Positions 1 through 5,701 are shown, counted from the stretch's first letter. The stretch: DNA of 6,301 nt from Methanomicrobiales archaeon (GCA_028678815.1 JAJRCS010000027.1:1-6301), one strand, 5' to 3'. Made by a program: numbers and translations. The notes: a model not told the origin generated them from the letters alone.

Positions 1-134
1 AGGCCGCGGTCATGATCCTCCGGATCGACGACGTCATCGCCGCCTCACGGGTTGCGGGCGGACCCCCCGGCGGGCCCGGCGGCATGCCTCCCGGCGGAAT
101 GCCCCCCGGCATGGGCGGCGACATGGACTTCTAA
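1..134 (+). CDS. Thermosome subunit (group II chaperonin), C-terminal tail only
   Basis: This is the last 43 codons (reading frame from base 3) of an archaeal chaperonin subunit; the rest lies upstream of the window. The tail reads AAVMILRIDDVIAAS, the conserved end of the equatorial domain that helps close the ATP site, followed by a flexible Gly/Pro/Met-rich tail ending GGDMDF. Thermosome tails rich in GGM repeats and ending in M-D-F/M are typical; this one is richer in proline (GGPPGGPGG, MPPGGMPPG). Thermosomes form double-ring cytoplasmic complexes that fold proteins with ATP. The recognisable IDDVIAAS block plus GGM tail makes the family secure, but which paralogue (alpha, beta or other) cannot be decided from this fragment. 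Confidence 0.95.
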   Translation, partial: AAVMILRIDDVIAASRVAGGPPGGPGGMPPGGMPPGMGGDMDF

Positions 135-144
135 ATCCCCACAC

Positions 145-160
145 CCTTATCCCCTTTTTC
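145..160 (+). terminator. Possible T-rich terminator after the thermosome gene
   Basis: Eleven bases past the thermosome stop the + strand becomes pyrimidine-rich, with a TTTTT run at 155-159. Archaeal RNA polymerase can terminate on short U-tracts without a hairpin. The tract is short and single, so this is only a suggestion. Confidence 0.35.
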
Positions 161-200
161 TGCACGTCCATCGAAAAGATTCTTACCCGCACCCCCACGG

Positions 201-207
201 TTTTATA
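201..207 (+). promoter_or_regulatory. TATA box of the zinc-ribbon gene (leaderless)
   Basis: TTTTATA stands out in a C-rich context. Its centre is about 26-27 bp upstream of the A of the ATG at 231, the usual archaeal TATA-to-transcription-start distance, so transcription should begin at or within a base or two of the start codon. No Shine-Dalgarno sequence precedes the ATG (bases 221-230 are GGTACCCACC), which agrees with a leaderless mRNA. The bases directly upstream of the TATA box are C-rich and do not resemble a strong purine-rich BRE. Confidence 0.65.
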
Positions 208-230
208 CCCCCTCTGCTCAGGTACCCACC

Positions 231-596
231 ATGGGTGAGCGGTTCATCTTCACGAAGTACCGGACCTCCTGCTACAACTGCGGGAAGGAGGTGGACCAGG
301 TCATCAAGGCGGTGCGGGCCCAGGCCCAGGTGGCCTGCTCCAACTGCGGGGCGACCCGGATCTACATTCCCCGGGCCTCGGAGGTGGGAAAGCCGGGGCT
401 CTATACGAAGATCGGGTGCTACGACGTCTGGGAGCTCCTGGCCGATGCCCCGTGCATGAACTGCTGCATCGAGGGGCCCCACGACCTCGTCATCGGGTGC
501 AGCCAGTTCACCACCCGGTGCCACAACTGCGGCTTCACCCACTTCTACAAGTTCAACGTCGAGTATATTGCACAGTGCCCGGTACCGGAGAAATAA
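231..596 (+). CDS. Small duplicated zinc-ribbon protein of unknown function
   Basis: This 121-residue soluble protein has 12 cysteines, and I do not recognise a named family. Four CxxC pairs lie at C14/C17, C36/C39, C75/C78 and C97/C100. The first two and last two pairs have identical internal spacing (CxxC, 18 residues, CxxC), and every cysteine of the second set is exactly 61 residues after its partner. The second knuckle of each half matches further (CSNCGATRIY at 36-45, CHNCGFTHFY at 97-106). The protein is therefore probably two tandem zinc ribbons, each able to bind one Zn, although an iron-sulfur cluster is not excluded. Additional cysteines are C63, C79, C90 and C116. There is no signal peptide or membrane segment. 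Zinc ribbons in archaea often bind nucleic acid or proteins, but no specific role can be inferred. It has its own promoter and lies downstream of the thermosome gene on the same strand. Confidence 0.85.
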   Translation: MGERFIFTKYRTSCYNCGKEVDQVIKAVRAQAQVACSNCGATRIYIPRASEVGKPGLYTKIGCYDVWELLADAPCMNCCIEGPHDLVIGCSQFTTRCHNCGFTHFYKFNVEYIAQCPVPEK

Positions 597-610
597 AGGG
601 CGCCTTTCTC
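588..610. terminator. Hairpin spanning both stop codons of convergent genes
   Basis: GAGAAA at 588-593 pairs perfectly with TTTCTC at 605-610. An inner alternative pairs AAAGG (595-599) with CCTTT (603-607) around a GCG loop. The structure covers the TAA of the zinc-ribbon gene (594-596) and touches the TGA of the opposing membrane-protein gene (609-611). Only 12 bp separate the two coding regions. On the + strand a short TTTT (620-623) follows. It could act as a bidirectional end signal, but archaeal terminators do not need hairpins. Confidence 0.35.
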
Positions 611-1301
611 AATTCTCCCTTTTCATCCCGGCCCTGTGCTTCTCCACATGCCCTTTCACGTCCGCGTAGGTTTTCACCCCGAGGAAGAAGACGAGGACGA
701 GCTGGTTGTACCAACCGCTCGTGAAGGGGATCGCAAAGGATGCGAATCCCGCGAGCATGATGGTCAGGTGCATGGGGAGGATCCGCTGGTACGGCTGTGT
801 GATAACCTCCTTCAGCCCTGTGAGCTCCCCCGGTTCCTTCCCCCGGTAGAAGATGAAGGAATACAGATGGTTGATGACAAAGATGCCGCAGGCGAGGATG
901 AGGTCCGGATCGCCGAAGTTCACCGTCTGCAGGAACCCGAAGGCCGCGAGGAAGATAAGGTAGATCCAGTGGAAGAAGCCATAGTGGAAGGCAAAGAAGC
1001 CTGCGAGGACGAGCCTGACGAGCCAGACCCCGGGCCCCGGGAGGGCAATCCTCGCGAGATCCGGGAGAAGGCCCCCGCCCCAGAGGCGGGACCCCCCCGA
1101 GGCCCGGACCCCGGCTGCCGGGAAGGTGAGGATCTGGGCAATGGTGAAGATCCCGATGACAACGCTCTGGAACCAGTAGATGAAGATGACCGTGCCTACG
1201 TCCCAGTCCTGCAGGAGGGCAAGGATGATGGTGGCGAGGTTTGCCACCACAAGGGAGACGAGGGGGCGGGACAGGGGCCGTTGCCCTTCACCCGTGCTCA
1301 T
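609..1301 (-). CDS. DUF6498-like multi-pass membrane protein
   Basis: This 230-residue integral membrane protein has about six hydrophobic segments, near residues 13-30, 38-58, 93-125 (possibly two spans), 132-152, 175-193 and 197-212. The second begins IYWFQSVVIGIF, resembling the conserved yWxEnxviG motif I associate with DUF6498. The family-like pattern continues with RILPMHLTIMLAGF at 173-186 and a C-terminal KTYADVKGHVEKH near 210-222. No biochemical function is known to me for this family and no transport or enzyme motif is visible. The ATG is preceded by GGAG with 7-base spacing. The gene starts 54 bp after the winged-helix gene on the same strand with no obvious TATA box between, so the two are probably co-transcribed and it may be the regulator's target. 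A loop at about 62-90 is glycine- and arginine-rich. The DUF assignment is from memory and moderate. Confidence 0.85.
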   Translation of the reverse strand: MSTGEGQRPLSRPLVSLVVANLATIILALLQDWDVGTVIFIYWFQSVVIGIFTIAQILTFPAAGVRASGGSRLWGGGLLPDLARIALPGPGVWLVRLVLAGFFAFHYGFFHWIYLIFLAAFGFLQTVNFGDPDLILACGIFVINHLYSFIFYRGKEPGELTGLKEVITQPYQRILPMHLTIMLAGFASFAIPFTSGWYNQLVLVFFLGVKTYADVKGHVEKHRAGMKREN

Positions 1302-1355
1302 TCAGGCACTCCCGGGCCATGGAAGGTGCCGTCTGGTCGGATCAGACAGCATCAG

Positions 1356-1637
1356 TCATCTCCCCGGTTCCTCCGGCTTTCCCAGTTTTACCAGGATACC
1401 CGTCAGCTCGTGGTACACGGGGAACACCAGGTTCACCGTGTAGAACCTCGCATTCCCCGCCCACCGGCTCCGGAGGAGCCCGAGCTCCTCCAGGTTCGCG
1501 AGCTCCCGCCTCACCGCGTTGATGTTCAGCCCCGTGATCCGGCAGATCTCCCGGACATGGACCTCCCGCTCCGGGTGGAGGAGGAAGAGCTCCAGGAGCT
1601 TCACCCGGGTCCGGGAGGAGAAGAGGTGCGTGAGCAT
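1356..1637 (-). CDS. Winged helix-turn-helix transcriptional regulator
   Basis: This is a 93-residue single-domain DNA-binding protein. It starts MLTHLFSSRTRVKLLELFLL, the typical N-terminus of a large archaeal winged-helix group (ArsR/MarR-like fold). Helix-turn-helix residues VHVREICRITGLNINAVRRELANL lie at about 27-49, with INAVRREL as the recognition helix. A wing follows at about 53-70 (LGLLRSRWAGNARFYTVN). The C-terminal part (FPVYHELTGILVKL) probably forms a dimerisation helix. There is one cysteine (C32) and no metal-binding or ligand domain, so the input signal is unknown. The ATG has no Shine-Dalgarno sequence and lies about 30 bp from a TATA box, so the message is leaderless or nearly so. 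Paired repeats around that TATA box suggest autoregulation. The gene sits between the por operon and the DUF6498-like gene, and may regulate the latter. Confidence 0.9.
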   Translation of the reverse strand: MLTHLFSSRTRVKLLELFLLHPEREVHVREICRITGLNINAVRRELANLEELGLLRSRWAGNARFYTVNLVFPVYHELTGILVKLGKPEEPGR

Positions 1638-1650
1638 TGAATAAGAATGG

Positions 1651-1679
1651 TATCCAATTGATTAATAAAATTATCCAAT
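1651..1679. repeat. Direct repeat TATCCAAT x2 flanking the TATA box; candidate operator
   Basis: TATCCAAT occurs perfectly at 1651-1658 and 1672-1679 (ATTGGATA on the transcribed strand). The copies start exactly 21 bp apart, two helical turns, so they face the same side of the DNA. One copy overlaps the BRE side of the TATA box and the other lies between the TATA box and the transcription start. Proteins bound at both would block TBP/TFB and polymerase. This is the arrangement expected of an archaeal repressor operator, most simply bound by the adjacent winged-helix protein. The repeats are seen; the binding is inferred. Confidence 0.55.
1663..1670 (-). promoter_or_regulatory. TATA box of the winged-helix regulator gene
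   Basis: Read on the minus strand this is TTTTATTA, in a 43-bp gap (1638-1680) with about 21% GC inside otherwise very GC-rich DNA. Its centre is about 30 bp from the ATG at 1637, so transcription should start within roughly five bases of the start codon. The gap separates this gene from porD, which ends at 1681, and shows that the regulator need not depend on por read-through. Confidence 0.65.
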
Positions 1680-1680
1680 A

Positions 1681-1935
1681 TCATCGCTCCTCCCGCTCCA
1701 TCCGGATGGCCTTCTTCGGGCACTCCTCGGCGCAGATCCCGCAGCCCTTGCAGAAGTCGAGGTCGATCTCAAGGTCCTCGGAGATCACTCCTTCCGGGCA
1801 GTAGAGGGAGCAGAGCCCGCACTTGTTGCACTGCTCCGGGTCGATGACCGGCCGGAAGGTCCGCCATCCCCCGGTCTTCCCCGATGCCCCCTTCTTCGGC
1901 CGCGAGACGGCGAGGCGTTCCCGCTTCTTTGTCAC
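1681..1935 (-). CDS. porD: Pyruvate:ferredoxin oxidoreductase delta subunit (2[4Fe-4S] ferredoxin)
   Basis: This 84-residue electron-transfer subunit carries two classical [4Fe-4S] motifs, C36xxC39xxC42xxxC46P and C62xxC65xxC68xxxC72P. The clusters relay electrons from the TPP site in the alpha/beta core towards external ferredoxin. The N-terminal 35 residues are basic, ending WRTFRPVIDPEQCNKC, a common lead-in of PorD/VorD delta subunits. Translation starts at GTG (1933-1935), overlapping the gamma-subunit stop in a GTGA coupling. GGGAG lies 8 bases upstream. It is the last gene of the por operon; the AT-rich gap with the next promoter starts directly after its TGA. Length is normal for the family. 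Substrate identity comes from the alpha and beta subunits, not from this one. Confidence 0.93.
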   Translation of the reverse strand: MTKKRERLAVSRPKKGASGKTGGWRTFRPVIDPEQCNKCGLCSLYCPEGVISEDLEIDLDFCKGCGICAEECPKKAIRMEREER

Positions 1936-2459
1936 AGGACCAGCTCCCTGTAGGCCCGCTCTGCGGCGGTGACATTCCTCGGGTCCTGGAACATCTCGGC
2001 GATGGCCTTTGTGGCGGATTCGAGGGATATCACGCCGAGCCGGGCGATGGCCCCGAGGACCGGCGTATCGAGGACCGGTTCCCCGGCGATGACCAGGTCC
2101 TCGGCGAGGGCGATGCCCGTCAGGTCAACATGGTGGACCCTCTGGTGGTCGAGGGTGACCGCATGCCCGCTGTTCACGAGCACTGCGCCATGGGGCTTCA
2201 GCCCCTTCAGGACCTTTACCACGGGGACGAGGGTCCGGTCCAGCACCACGACGAGGTCAGGGTTCTGCACCTGGCTGTAGATCCGGATGGGATCCTCGTC
2301 GATCCGCGCGAAGGCGATGATAGGAGCTCCACGCCGCTCCGCCCCGTAGAAGGGGGTCGCGGTGGCATGCTTCCCGTCCCGGAAGGCCGCGAGGGCGATG
2401 AGCCGGGCCGCGGTCACGCCCCCCTGCCCGCCCCGGGAGTGGATCCGGATCTCAAACAT
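1932..2459 (-). CDS. porC: Pyruvate:ferredoxin oxidoreductase gamma subunit
   Basis: This is a 175-residue gamma (domain III type) subunit of the four-subunit 2-oxoacid:ferredoxin oxidoreductases. It starts MFEIRIHSRGGQGGVTAARL, the family signature (usually GRGGQGxVTAA), and has the conserved FYGAERRGAPIIAFARI at 37-53. In the first signature the usual Gly before RGGQG is Ser9. The rest, DLVVVLDRTL and later the VLDTPVLGAIARLG stretch, follows the family. The ATG overlaps the alpha-subunit stop by 8 bases and is preceded by GGTGA with 6-base spacing (2466-2470), a good Shine-Dalgarno sequence. Its stop overlaps the porD start. The subunit is cytoplasmic and is thought to help hold the complex together and contribute to the CoA-binding side. 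The family is secure; pyruvate rather than branched-chain oxoacid specificity is inferred. Confidence 0.93.
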   Translation of the reverse strand: MFEIRIHSRGGQGGVTAARLIALAAFRDGKHATATPFYGAERRGAPIIAFARIDEDPIRIYSQVQNPDLVVVLDRTLVPVVKVLKGLKPHGAVLVNSGHAVTLDHQRVHHVDLTGIALAEDLVIAGEPVLDTPVLGAIARLGVISLESATKAIAEMFQDPRNVTAAERAYRELVL

Positions 2460-3564
2460 CGGCCTTCACCCCGAACCAGTGCTCCTCCCCGGGCCTCCGG
2501 TCCCGCACGAAGGACGCGATATCCCCGTGGGTCACCTCCTGCCCGCCGAGCCCGGCGATGACGCTGTAGGGCTCGGCCCGGGCTGTCGAACAGAGCGAAT
2601 GGGCGAGGACCCCGCCGAAGCCGAAGGAGTAGTCCCGGTCGATGACAACGACCTCCCTGCCCGCGAGATCGAGCTTCGGGAAGGGGCGGAACCACCGGAT
2701 GCGGAGGACCCCTGCCCGGGTGCCCTCCTCCCTCAGCCGGTCGACGGCCACCTCCGCCTCCTTTGCGAGGGTCCCCATGGCGATGACGAGGACATCGGCA
2801 TCCTCGCACCGGTACTCCGTGGTCATCCCGTACCGGCGCCCGAACCGGGCGGCGAAATCCTCCTCTGTTTCGGCAATGACTCGCTTCGCATCCCGCATCG
2901 ACCGCTCCATCTCCCACCTGAACCGGTAGTAGTCCTTCGGCCCGGTGAGGGGCGCATAGGCTGCCGGGTGAGCCGTGTCGATGGCATGGGGAAGATGGAG
3001 CGGCGGGATAAAGGAACCCGGTTCGAGGGTCGCCAGGTCCTGCATGGTGTGGGAGAGGAGGAACCCGTCCAGGTTCACCATCACGGGGAGGAGGACCCGC
3101 TCGTCCTCGGCGATCCGGAAGGCCATGAGGGTGGTGTCGTACGCCTCCTGCGCCGTGGCCGCGTAGACCTGGAGCCAGCCGGTGTCCCGCTGGGAGAGGG
3201 CGTCGGTATGGTCTGCCCAGACGTTCCAGGGCGGGCCGACGGCCCGGTTCACGTTCGCCATCACGACGGGGAGCCTGGCCCCCGCCGCCCAGTGGAGGAG
3301 CTCGTGCATGTAGAGGAGTCCCTGGGAGGAGGTGGCAGTGAAGGTGCGGACCCCGGCAGCCGACGCCCCGATGCATGCCGCCATGGCCGAGTGCTCGCTC
3401 TCCACCGGGATATAGTCGCAGGCCAGCTCCCCCCGGGTGACGAACTGGGCGATTCGCTCAACGATCTCGGTCTGGGGCGTGATGGGGTAGGCGGCGATGA
3501 CCCACGGGGCTGCCTGCTTCACCGCCTCGGCCACGGCATAATTGCCGGTTGCGATGATCTTCAT
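2452..3564 (-). CDS. porA: Pyruvate:ferredoxin oxidoreductase alpha subunit
   Basis: This 370-residue alpha subunit provides the pyrimidine-binding half of the TPP site. Visible motifs are YPITPQTEI at 26-34 (substrate-side Thr29), VESEHSAMAACIGAS at 54-68 with Glu55 in the position of the cofactor-activating glutamate, TSSQGL at 78-83, and WADHTDALSQRDTGWLQ at 116-132. The region near 185-245 (FIPPLHLPHA, GPKDYYRFRWE, FAARFGRRYG) and the later C-terminal domain with SFGFGGVLAHSL follow PorA proteins. The enzyme interconverts pyruvate and CoA with acetyl-CoA and CO2 using ferredoxin; in CO2-fixing methanogens it mainly runs towards pyruvate. The start is the ATG at 3562-3564, overlapping the beta stop as ATGA. 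The frame stays open further upstream, but that extension lies inside the beta gene and looks non-native. The QRDTGW motif and tail favour pyruvate; 2-ketoisovalerate specificity is the main alternative. Confidence 0.93.
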   Translation of the reverse strand: MKIIATGNYAVAEAVKQAAPWVIAAYPITPQTEIVERIAQFVTRGELACDYIPVESEHSAMAACIGASAAGVRTFTATSSQGLLYMHELLHWAAGARLPVVMANVNRAVGPPWNVWADHTDALSQRDTGWLQVYAATAQEAYDTTLMAFRIAEDERVLLPVMVNLDGFLLSHTMQDLATLEPGSFIPPLHLPHAIDTAHPAAYAPLTGPKDYYRFRWEMERSMRDAKRVIAETEEDFAARFGRRYGMTTEYRCEDADVLVIAMGTLAKEAEVAVDRLREEGTRAGVLRIRWFRPFPKLDLAGREVVVIDRDYSFGFGGVLAHSLCSTARAEPYSVIAGLGGQEVTHGDIASFVRDRRPGEEHWFGVKADV

Positions 3565-4448
3565 GCCTCCCCGGCCTCCCGGAGGACCTCCGCCCGCCGG
3601 AGATCGATCTCCCCCTGCAGCCGTTCCACGAGAGAGGGCGGGATCCCCCTGAACCGGCCCTGCATCCCCAGGTAGTCCTGGAGAGGGACGGGGTTCTTCA
3701 ACGGTCCTTTCGAGGGTGCGCTCACCGCGAGAACCCCGTGGACCCGCTCCCAGAGGATCCATGCCCCGGTCTTCACCGCCATCCGCCCCACCTCGATGGT
3801 CTTCCCGTGGGGGAACCGCCAGCCCGTGGGGCAGGGGCCGAGGAGGTGGATGAAGGACGGCCCCCGGAAGGTGAGGGCCTTCTCCACCTTCCGGTAGAGG
3901 TCCACGGGGAAGGCGCTGACGGCCGTCGCCTGGTACGGGGGATGGTGAGCCTCCACGATCCGGTCGATCTCCTTCTTCGGGTGGACCTTCCCCGCCGGGG
4001 TCGTCGTGGTGAGGGCCCCGAGGGGCGTGGACCCTGACCGCTGCATCCCGGTGTTCCCGTAGGCCTCGTTGTCAAAGCAGATGTAGAGGAAGTCCGTCTC
4101 CCGCTCGAGGGCCCCCGAGAGGGCCTGGAGCCCGATGTCCACGGTGCCCCCGTCACCCGCGTACACGATGACCCTCGTCCCCCTCCCCGCCCGGCGGAGG
4201 GCGGCGCTCATCCCCGAGGCGCAGGATGCCGCGGCGGCGAAGGCGATGTTGTACACCGGGACCTGCACCGCCGTGTGCGGGTACATCCCCTGGATGACGC
4301 TCGTGCAGCTCGCCGGGATGACGAGGACCGTATCGGGCCCCGACGCCTTCAGGATGTACCGGAGGGAGAGGGATGAACTGCACCCCGGGCAGGCGGAGGT
4401 GGTGGCGAGGATATGCTCCTCCTTCGGGATCGGGGCCATGGGACTCAC
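3561..4448 (-). CDS. porB: Pyruvate:ferredoxin oxidoreductase beta subunit (TPP-binding)
   Basis: This is a 295-residue catalytic beta subunit. The TPP/Mg motif is at 98-130: GDGG at 98-101, then 26 residues, then DNEAY with Asn127. ALSGALERETDFLYICFDNE between them is highly family-like. The likely proximal [4Fe-4S] ligands are C20xxC23, C48 (25 residues later, the spacing of known enzymes) and C206 in GPCPTGWRFP. TTTTPAGKV at 147-155 is also typical of PorB. The listed start is GTG (4446-4448), with GAGGG only 2-3 bases upstream. An in-frame ATG at 4437-4439 (Met4), preceded by GTGA at 5-base spacing, is an equally good start, giving 292 residues. It is the first gene of the beta-alpha-gamma-delta operon and lies 67 bp after the CorA-like gene. 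A weak TATA-like CATATCC at about 4470-4476 (minus) could serve a separate promoter. Confidence 0.93.
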   Translation of the reverse strand: MSPMAPIPKEEHILATTSACPGCSSSLSLRYILKASGPDTVLVIPASCTSVIQGMYPHTAVQVPVYNIAFAAAASCASGMSAALRRAGRGTRVIVYAGDGGTVDIGLQALSGALERETDFLYICFDNEAYGNTGMQRSGSTPLGALTTTTPAGKVHPKKEIDRIVEAHHPPYQATAVSAFPVDLYRKVEKALTFRGPSFIHLLGPCPTGWRFPHGKTIEVGRMAVKTGAWILWERVHGVLAVSAPSKGPLKNPVPLQDYLGMQGRFRGIPPSLVERLQGEIDLRRAEVLREAGEA

Positions 4449-4474
4449 AGCCCTCTGTTGGCCCGGGAGGATAT

Positions 4475-4502
4475 GAGAGTTCCCTCAGGAGAGTTCCCTC
4501 AG
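4475..4502. repeat. Perfect 14-bp tandem repeat (x2) upstream of the por operon
   Basis: GAGAGTTCCCTCAG occurs twice with no gap, at 4475-4488 and 4489-4502. It lies in the 67-bp gap between the CorA-like gene and porB, directly upstream of the weak TATA-like CATATCC of the por operon. On the transcribed strand the unit is CTGAGGGAACTCTC. The position suits an activator or repressor site, but a simple slippage duplication is also possible. Confidence 0.75.
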
Positions 4503-4515
4503 GGCACGGAACCCT

Positions 4516-5673
4516 TTACTCGATCTCGGAGGGGAGCCATCCCATCTTCTTTACCGCGTAGTACGCGGCGATGGTGGCAACCACCGTGGAGCCTATGATG
4601 ACGCTCAGGTACAGGGGGATGTGCTCCGGTGAAAATCCGAACATCGTGTTGGAGGCCACCGTTGCGATGGTGTTCGGGACGAGGAGGGCTGTCCCGATGA
4701 TGGTGAGGTACGCGACGAGCATGGCGAGCCGGTTGTTCAGGATCTGGAGCTGGTTGTTGTAGATGGACTGGAGGACCTCGAGGCCGCTTGCCAGAACCTC
4801 GGAGAGGTGCTCGGCGAGGCCGATCTGGGCCTGGACCTCCCCGATGAGGGCATTGATCCGGTCAAGGATCTTGTCATCATCGGTGAGGAGCTCGGCATCC
4901 CCGTACCGGAGGGACGAGAGGGTGTCCACGGTCCCCCAGAGGCCGCCGAGGTACACGATAAGGGCATGCTTCATCTCGTAGATCCTCGGGCCGATGATGG
5001 ACCGGGGGGTCTTCGGGTCAGAGAGCTCCCGGGAGAGCTGGTCCCCGTGCTCCTCGATCTCCACGAGGTAATCGAAGTTACGGGAGTTGTTCTCGTCGAT
5101 GATCCGGATGAGGAGGAGGGTGATCTTGTCCACAGGGGGGAGGTGCTGCGGGATCTTCCTCATGAGGGTCTCGGCATACCGGCGCATCCGGAAGAACCGC
5201 TTCACCTCCCGGGTGTGGAGGGTCACGATGGAATTTCCCCGGATGAGGATGAAGAGGGGCTCGAGCTTCACGTCGAAGCCCTGCATGAAGATGGCCGGGA
5301 TCATGACCCCCAGCTCGTTATCGAAGTCCTCGTACCCGCTCCTCGGGTTCTTCTGGAGGTTCCGGACGATGAGCTCGGAGAAGCCAAGCCGGGTGGCGGT
5401 CTGGAGGAGGTCCACCTCGACATCCTCCACCACATAGTCGATCCAGGCGAGGTGGGCCCCCTTCACCATGTCAAGGAAGTCCCGGCAGTGCTGGGACTCC
5501 ATCCTCTGGGCGCCGTTCGGCCCAATCACCACACAGAAGGCCTTGTTCTCGGTGGCGGCGGCCCCCTCGGGGACCTTTTCCCGCACAATGACCTCCGGCC
5601 CCCCCTCCTCTGCCATAAGCTCATGTCTGCGCCCGGGGCCGATAAGGGTTGTGAGGGATACCCCGGGGACCAT
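4516..5673 (-). CDS. CorA-like divalent metal ion transporter lacking the GMN motif
   Basis: This CorA-superfamily channel subunit has 385 residues from the chosen start. A large cytoplasmic domain (about 1-310) carries family-like WIDYVVEDVEVDLLQTATRLGF and a long helical stretch (RINALIGEVQAQIGLAEHL to YNNQLQILNN) leading to the pore helix. Two C-terminal membrane segments follow, at about 316-339 (VAYLTIIGTALLVPNTIATVA) and 351-373 (IPLYLSVIIGSTVVATIAAYY), with a short tail ending PSEIE. Where CorA normally has the GMN selectivity motif after TM1, the sequence is SNTMFGF (about 341-347). Pentameric CorA channels carry Mg2+ and sometimes Co2+, Ni2+ or Zn2+; with no GMN the ion here is uncertain. 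The start is ATG at 5673, preceded by GGTGA 2 bases away (5676-5680), and lies 28 bp after the PKD gene. ATG 5616 (366 residues) is the main alternative. The longer frame to 5745 starts at TTG inside the PKD gene and is unlikely. Confidence 0.85.
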   Translation of the reverse strand: MVPGVSLTTLIGPGRRHELMAEEGGPEVIVREKVPEGAAATENKAFCVVIGPNGAQRMESQHCRDFLDMVKGAHLAWIDYVVEDVEVDLLQTATRLGFSELIVRNLQKNPRSGYEDFDNELGVMIPAIFMQGFDVKLEPLFILIRGNSIVTLHTREVKRFFRMRRYAETLMRKIPQHLPPVDKITLLLIRIIDENNSRNFDYLVEIEEHGDQLSRELSDPKTPRSIIGPRIYEMKHALIVYLGGLWGTVDTLSSLRYGDAELLTDDDKILDRINALIGEVQAQIGLAEHLSEVLASGLEVLQSIYNNQLQILNNRLAMLVAYLTIIGTALLVPNTIATVASNTMFGFSPEHIPLYLSVIIGSTVVATIAAYYAVKKMGWLPSEIE

Positions 5674-5701
5674 GTTCACCCGGGGGTGGTCGGAAGATTC
5701 T

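Noticed and set aside
52..459. A 135-codon + strand frame across the thermosome tail and zinc-ribbon gene
   Set aside because: It is out of frame with both the thermosome tail and the zinc-ribbon protein and crosses the promoter; Arg/Pro/Ser-rich shadow.
636..1640. A 334-codon + strand open frame opposite the membrane-protein and regulator genes
   Set aside because: It is antisense to two well-supported minus-strand genes, and its Asp/Glu/Pro/Gly-rich composition is what high-GC antisense frames give. No recognisable domain.
2362..3675. A 437-codon + strand open frame opposite porA and porC
   Set aside because: It lies antisense to the clearly conserved alpha and gamma subunits; composition is low-complexity and no motif is visible.
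3565..3762. Upstream extension of the porA frame by 66 codons
   Set aside because: It overlaps the conserved end of porB, is Gly/Pro/Arg-rich, and PorA proteins normally begin at the MKIIATGNYAVAEAV start, which is coupled to porB by an ATGA overlap.
4449..5673. A functional link between the CorA-like channel and POR through Mg-TPP
   Set aside because: Adjacency on one strand with a 67-bp gap is the only support, and TPP enzymes in general are not linked to Mg2+ transporters.
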